Shown here: positions 60,720-64,000 of the stretch, piece after piece | Position numbering within the stretch: the stretch's first letter is position 1 | Layout of the letters: every line of letters begins with the position of its first letter | Source: Thermodesulfobacteriota bacterium | GTDB taxonomy: Bacteria; Desulfobacterota_D; UBA1144; Nemesobacterales; UBA2774 | Assembly: GCA_035325995.1 (NCBI GenBank) | Contig: DAOKYU010000009.1 | Location: 87,266 to 151,265 of the forward strand | Length of the DNA: 64,000 nt | Direction of reading: 5' to 3' | The notes under the pieces: generated by a model | Databases searched by the model: none | What the model was told of the DNA's origin: nothing | The model's input: the letters and a program-made list of their open reading frames with translations, nothing else | Position numbers and translations under genes: made by a program

Positions 60720-60765
60720 AAACTAATGATTGGACTACAAACAAACTAATAATTGGACTACAAAC
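60720..60765. repeat. Two perfectly adjacent 23-base direct repeats upstream of the hydrolase pair
   Basis: Copies at 60720-60742 and 60743-60765 differ at a single base; the shared core is ATTGGACTACAAAC. They lie about 50-95 bases upstream of the minus-strand hydrolase start, where an operator or activator site would be expected. Their nature as a binding site is inferred. Confidence 0.6.
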
Positions 60766-61143
60766 CGTTTAAAATCCATGCCAGGGTAAGACAACTCTAT
60801 TTTAAGTCTGAAATAATGTCAATACGATTTTTTTTAAGTCTAAAATAAGATTTAATACGACTTTTTAATCTGAGCTAATGTCAATATCGAGCACAGTTCC
60901 CTTGATTGCAAATTCACTCGACTGCCGCATCTCCAGGGTGGGGGTCATATCCTTACACCTTGACAGTATCCGTTAGAATAATTCCTCGTAAGGGTGAAGG
61001 AATCGTCCCCCACCCGTTCAGAATATGAACCCTATGGAATACACGGTTGAAGGAAGCACTGAAAAGGAATACACGGTAAAAACAAAAGCGCGCATGAAGA
61101 AGCTCACACTTCCTGGAATTCCGCTTCTCTGATACTCGAAAAT
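60766..61143. repeat. AT-rich intergenic DNA with degenerate repeats
   Basis: No gene. AAGTCTGAAATAATGTCAA and AAGTCTAAAATAAGATTTAA at about 60802-60856, and AATCTGAGCTAATGTCAAT at about 60868-60886, are three degenerate versions of one ~32-base unit. GGAATACACGGT occurs twice (61036-61047 and 61066-61077) in the rplU upstream region. Confidence 0.45.
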
Positions 61144-61171
61144 TTGACAACACGCCATAAATATGAATAAT
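61144..61171 (+). promoter_or_regulatory. Promoter of rplU-rpmA
   Basis: Consensus -35 TTGACA (61144-61149), 16 bases, AATAAT (61166-61171; 5 of 6). It lies 36 bases before the rplU ATG. Confidence 0.6.
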
Positions 61172-61207
61172 TTTACCCTTTCACAGAAGCGGGAGGAGTA
61201 TACCAAC

Positions 61208-61522
61208 ATGCAGGCAGTAATCAAAACGGGCGGAAAGCAGTACAGCGTATCGAAGGGTGACGTTATAACCATCGACCATCTGGCCGGCAACCCGGGCGAT
61301 GAGGTCGAGTTCAAGGACGTCCTCCTGGTATCGGACGGAAGCGGCAGTGTAAAGGTTGGTGCGCCCGTACTCGACGGCGCGAGCGTAAAGGCGAAGATAG
61401 TCGGCGACAAGAAGGGCAAGAAGCTCATAGTCTTCAAGTTCAGGAGAAGGAAGAATTTCAGGAAGAAGACCGGGCATCGCCAGACTTTCACCACTGTCGA
61501 GATAACCGACATAGTAAACTAA
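61208..61522 (+). CDS. rplU: 50S ribosomal protein L21
   Basis: A 104-residue L21: MQAVIKTGGKQYSVSKGDVI at the start and KFRRRKNFRKKTGHRQTFTTV at the end, both canonical. Length is normal. ATG 61208 is chosen over 61163 on family start and because GGGAGGAG lies just upstream. It is followed after 13 bases by rpmA, the usual order. Confidence 0.97.
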   Translation: MQAVIKTGGKQYSVSKGDVITIDHLAGNPGDEVEFKDVLLVSDGSGSVKVGAPVLDGASVKAKIVGDKKGKKLIVFKFRRRKNFRKKTGHRQTFTTVEITDIVN

Positions 61523-61535
61523 AGAGGAATAAGCA

Positions 61536-61796
61536 ATGTCTACAAAAAAAGGCGGCGGTAGCAGTAGAAACGGAAGAGATTCGAGAGGCAGGAGGCTCGG
61601 CCTGAAGAAGTTCGGCGGCGAGACCGTCAAGGCCGGCAACATCCTGGTCAGGCAGCGCGGCACGAAGTACCACCCGGGGCTCAACGTGGGCCTTGGCCGC
61701 GATCACACGCTCTTCGCGCTCAAGGACGGCGTCATAAAGTTCGACACCGGCAAGAACAACAGGACGCGCGTGAACGTGGAAGCGTCCGCCGAATAA
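61536..61796 (+). CDS. rpmA: 50S ribosomal protein L27
   Basis: An 86-residue L27. The N-terminus STKKGGGSSRNGRDSRGRRL lies at the peptidyl-transferase centre of the ribosome; GNILVRQRGTKYHPG is diagnostic. There is no Firmicutes-type N-terminal prosequence. AGAGGA lies 8 bases upstream. Usually followed by obgE, which is absent here. Confidence 0.97.
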   Translation: MSTKKGGGSSRNGRDSRGRRLGLKKFGGETVKAGNILVRQRGTKYHPGLNVGLGRDHTLFALKDGVIKFDTGKNNRTRVNVEASAE

Positions 61797-62100
61797 GCGG
61801 GCCGTTTCAGGAAGGGGGGCGTTCCGCCTCTCCGAGACCGGTGTCCCTTCACCGGGGGTATGTGTCTGCCCGGCCATGCCGGAACACCCAGAGACTCAGC
61901 GCGGGCCGGTAATTCGTCCCGGCGCTGAAACCCATCGGTAATCCCCCGGGAATTTTGTTAAGGTCGCGTGAAAAAACGGGCTTTACTAGTTAAATTTTAG
62001 CCAGTATTATGAATTAAGGCTTGCCGATTTTTCATCGCCATGACCTGTGCATTTCGGCCTCCGAAGTGCATTACGCCAATCAACCGGAGAAACGAGATAT
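61797..62100. other. Intergenic region after rpmA
   Basis: 304 bases without a gene. A stem CAGCGC / GCGCTG with an inner GGG / CCC (about 61897-61930) could terminate rplU-rpmA, but it lacks a T-run. Nothing else is recognised. Confidence 0.4.
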
Positions 62101-63345
62101 ATGGAATTAAAGTCCAGGATCGGGAATTTCTATTCAGGAAATACTATCATTCTGGCGGTCATACTAATCCTCGTTGCGGTTCTGGTTTCGGTCTTCAACG
62201 CATACTACTTCACGTCCACGCTCAACGATCAGCGCGGGCAGGAATTGGCCCAGCTCTTCAGCTCGTCGAACAAGGGATTCTCGGATACCGCCAAGGATAT
62301 ACTGGATACCCGCGGCGACATTCTGTATATAAAGCTCACGAACCCGGATGGTATCCTCATCGAAAGCTACGGCGACGGCGAGAACCAGACCGCCGAAATT
62401 TTCCCCATCAGGACGCCCGACAATAACACGATAGTCCTCGGGGTGACTCCGCACGACTACCAGAGCCTCGCCCTGTCGGCGATCATGTGGAGCGCCCTGA
62501 TCGGCATAGCTTTCACCGTTTTCTTCGTTTTCATAGGCTCCTTCTTCTCGACGGGCAAGAACGACTCCATGGAGAAGCTCATAGCCGCGATGAAGAGCGT
62601 GACGAGGGGCGATTTGTCCACCAGGCTCAACCCCGATTCCGTGGACGACGTATCCGTCATAAGGGCGTACGAGACGTTCAACCAGATGCTCGACAGGCTC
62701 CGGAAGAGGGACGACCTCGAAATAGAGGAAGACGACGTGCCGCCGTTCCAGCCGACTCTCATCACGTCCAACATCATCGTGGAGGAAGAGGATATTTTCC
62801 CCGTCAAGGAAAGGAACGTCATCGTCATAGTCGCCAAGATAGCGGACTTTCAGGACCTTTCGACCAGCCTCGACCCTGCGGAGTTCAACTCCTTCCTTGC
62901 CGATTACAGAAAGGCCGCCTCGACGATCATATCCGGCTACGGCGGCGTAATCGAGGCTCTCCTCAAGGACGAGATCGTAGCGTTCTTCAACGCCCCCGAG
63001 GAGCAGGACAACGCCGAGCTCAAGGCCATATGCGCGGCGGTCGAGGTGCTTCAGCTCCTGGCGAGCATTACGCGTGAGAGGAAGATAGAGGGGAAGACGG
63101 CGATATCGGGCAAGATAGGCATAGCGATGAAGGCCGTTTCCGTCTACGACGAAACAGGCGTCCCGCACGGCATAAAGGACATAACCGAGGCCGCGAGGAA
63201 GATCTCGAACGTCGCCCCCGTCTGGAGGGTGATAGTGTCGGCCGACGTTTATCAAGTCGTGAGCGATTTCGTCGATGCGAGGGAGCTCAAGCTCGGAAGC
63301 GATTCCTTCTACTCCATCGTGGGCGTCGAGGAAGGCGTGGTCTGA
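62101..63345 (+). CDS. Membrane protein with HAMP and degenerate class III cyclase domain
   Basis: A 414-residue protein. TM1 16-36 (ILAVILILVAVLVSVFNAYYF), periplasmic segment 37-120, TM2 about 122-148, HAMP about 150-205 and a class III nucleotidyl-cyclase-like domain from 238 (VIVIVAKIADFQDLSTSLDPAEF). The first metal Asp of the usual F-x-D-I pattern is Lys246, whereas the second (D290 in LLKDEIVAFFNAP) remains. Catalysis by two-metal chemistry is therefore doubtful; it may be a sensor or scaffold. ATG 62101 is the start before the first TM. GAGA-type ribosome site only. Confidence 0.82.
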   Translation: MELKSRIGNFYSGNTIILAVILILVAVLVSVFNAYYFTSTLNDQRGQELAQLFSSSNKGFSDTAKDILDTRGDILYIKLTNPDGILIESYGDGENQTAEIFPIRTPDNNTIVLGVTPHDYQSLALSAIMWSALIGIAFTVFFVFIGSFFSTGKNDSMEKLIAAMKSVTRGDLSTRLNPDSVDDVSVIRAYETFNQMLDRLRKRDDLEIEEDDVPPFQPTLITSNIIVEEEDIFPVKERNVIVIVAKIADFQDLSTSLDPAEFNSFLADYRKAASTIISGYGGVIEALLKDEIVAFFNAPEEQDNAELKAICAAVEVLQLLASITRERKIEGKTAISGKIGIAMKAVSVYDETGVPHGIKDITEAARKISNVAPVWRVIVSADVYQVVSDFVDARELKLGSDSFYSIVGVEEGVV

Positions 63346-64000
63346 GGGTTGGGCGGAAAGGTCGTTCTCCAGTGATTACACCTGCTGCTTTCATATTCGT
63401 CCTGTTGTTTTGTAATCCGTTATGTTTCCCTCCCTCTTGTGAGATACTTAATAAAGAATAAAAGATAGATTCTGAATATTTTGATTCCTTTTGCGTTGGC
63501 GCTGTACTGGATGAGCTTCGGTGCAGTCAGTCAAGGGCTCTCGATTCCTCACTCACTTGAAATTGTTGTTCGATATGACGAAAACGCTTGATGGATTGCC
63601 GGCGGAAGTGGATTCCCGACCCGGCTTCGCTAAAGCTTCGCCGCGGCAGGTACAAGCATTCGGGAATGACAACAAAGGAGAAAGATACAATAACAAAATC
63701 CCCCCATACCCCCCTTTTCCTAAGGGGGGATGAAAGGCAAAGACGCGCGGCTGATGCGGGCGTTGCCTGCGTATGTAGTGTCGTCTTTCAACATAGCACC
63801 GGAGTTGCTGGAAACCACGTGAAGTGCGGCAGGTGATATTGGCAAGACATTGCTACTTCGACTGTTTACTGCTGAGGGTCTCCAGTGACCGAAGGGGAAG
63901 TTTTATACTTAACTGGTAAGGTGGTATAAGGCTTTCTACTTTTGCCTGACCAAAAGTACACACGTATGTGTGTCTTTCGACGTAGCACCTTCGGAGGTTA
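63346..64000. repeat. Repeat-rich intergenic tail reaching the window end
   Basis: No credible gene. It contains GGATTCCCG...CGGGAATGAC (63610-63670), a C6/G6 hairpin (63709-63729), a diverged copy (63770-63861) of the element at 30765-30856, and at 63934-64000 the string TTTCTACTTTTGC plus palindrome ACACACGTATGTGTGT and TTTCGACGTAGCACC, cut by the window edge. The TTTCTACTTTTGC part matches the minus strand near 30615-30642. Confidence 0.7.

Noticed and set aside
1..64000. tRNA, rRNA, CRISPR array, prophage or replication origin
   Set aside because: No T-loop-like tRNA signatures, integrase, phage structural genes, dnaA boxes cluster or spaced repeats were found on either strand.

Overview
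The window is a high-GC (roughly 58-62 percent by eye) bacterial chromosome segment with dense, mostly single-copy housekeeping genes. From about 7.6 kb rightward the genes favour ATA for Ile, AGG for Arg and CTC for Leu, an unusual mix for a GC-rich genome. Gram-negative traits (RraA, PTS-Ntr enzyme I, lipobox hydrolases, YceI, a C-terminal Cys/Gly surface anchor) together with this codon use suggest a deep-branching Desulfobacterota/Dadabacteria-like lineage. No rRNA or tRNA is present, so the taxonomy is a guess.

Positions 1-7107 are a defence island with different codon use. It holds the tail of a type III BREX operon (pglZ cut by the left edge, then a BrxA-like gene), followed without a break by a Hachiman pair (hamA, hamB), an unassigned 384-residue protein with a coiled-coil-like N-terminus and a HEPN-like R-x4-H motif, and a DUF2188 micro-protein. 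Overlaps and 13-30 base gaps suggest one transcription unit. It ends in a repeat-rich stretch with a small GIY-YIG nuclease gene.

Positions 7.9-14.3 kb hold an ECF42 sigma factor/DGPF/carboxymuconolactone-decarboxylase operon, an ArsR/AHSA1 pair, an aldo-keto reductase and a DrrAB-type ABC exporter. Positions 14.5-29.8 kb are housekeeping: SulP transporter, rph, rdgB, a methyltransferase, pyrG, an RNase II-family nuclease, an FprA-type ferredoxin reductase, ptsP, a site-2 protease and gltA. Positions 29.8-43.1 kb hold a small unknown gene, a repeat cluster, a TPR protein, an M42 peptidase, a large secreted phytase-esterase-like protein, metE, and the class I ribonucleotide reductase genes nrdA-nrdB. 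A cobalamin riboswitch lies in the nrdA leader, with a visible kissing-loop match, so B12 probably represses the B12-independent reductase.

Positions 43.1-57.5 kb hold an SDR, a thiamine-diphosphate 2-oxoacid decarboxylase, a mercuric-reductase-like flavoprotein, a diadenylate cyclase paired with a metallophosphoesterase, a beta-helix/collagen-like surface protein, YceI, GNAT, SixA, RraA, and a B12-binding radical SAM enzyme followed by an O-methyltransferase. Positions 57.6-60.7 kb hold two tandem duplicated lipoprotein alpha/beta hydrolases with codon use unlike their neighbours. The right end has rplU-rpmA, a HAMP/degenerate-cyclase membrane protein and a repeat-rich intergenic tail.

Two genome habits stand out. 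Several genes have a recognisable promoter whose -10 box lies only 7-11 bases before the start codon and no Shine-Dalgarno sequence, which implies leaderless mRNAs. Intergenic regions also carry several families of short palindromic dispersed repeats. Calls rest on reading translations and motifs; no database search was run.
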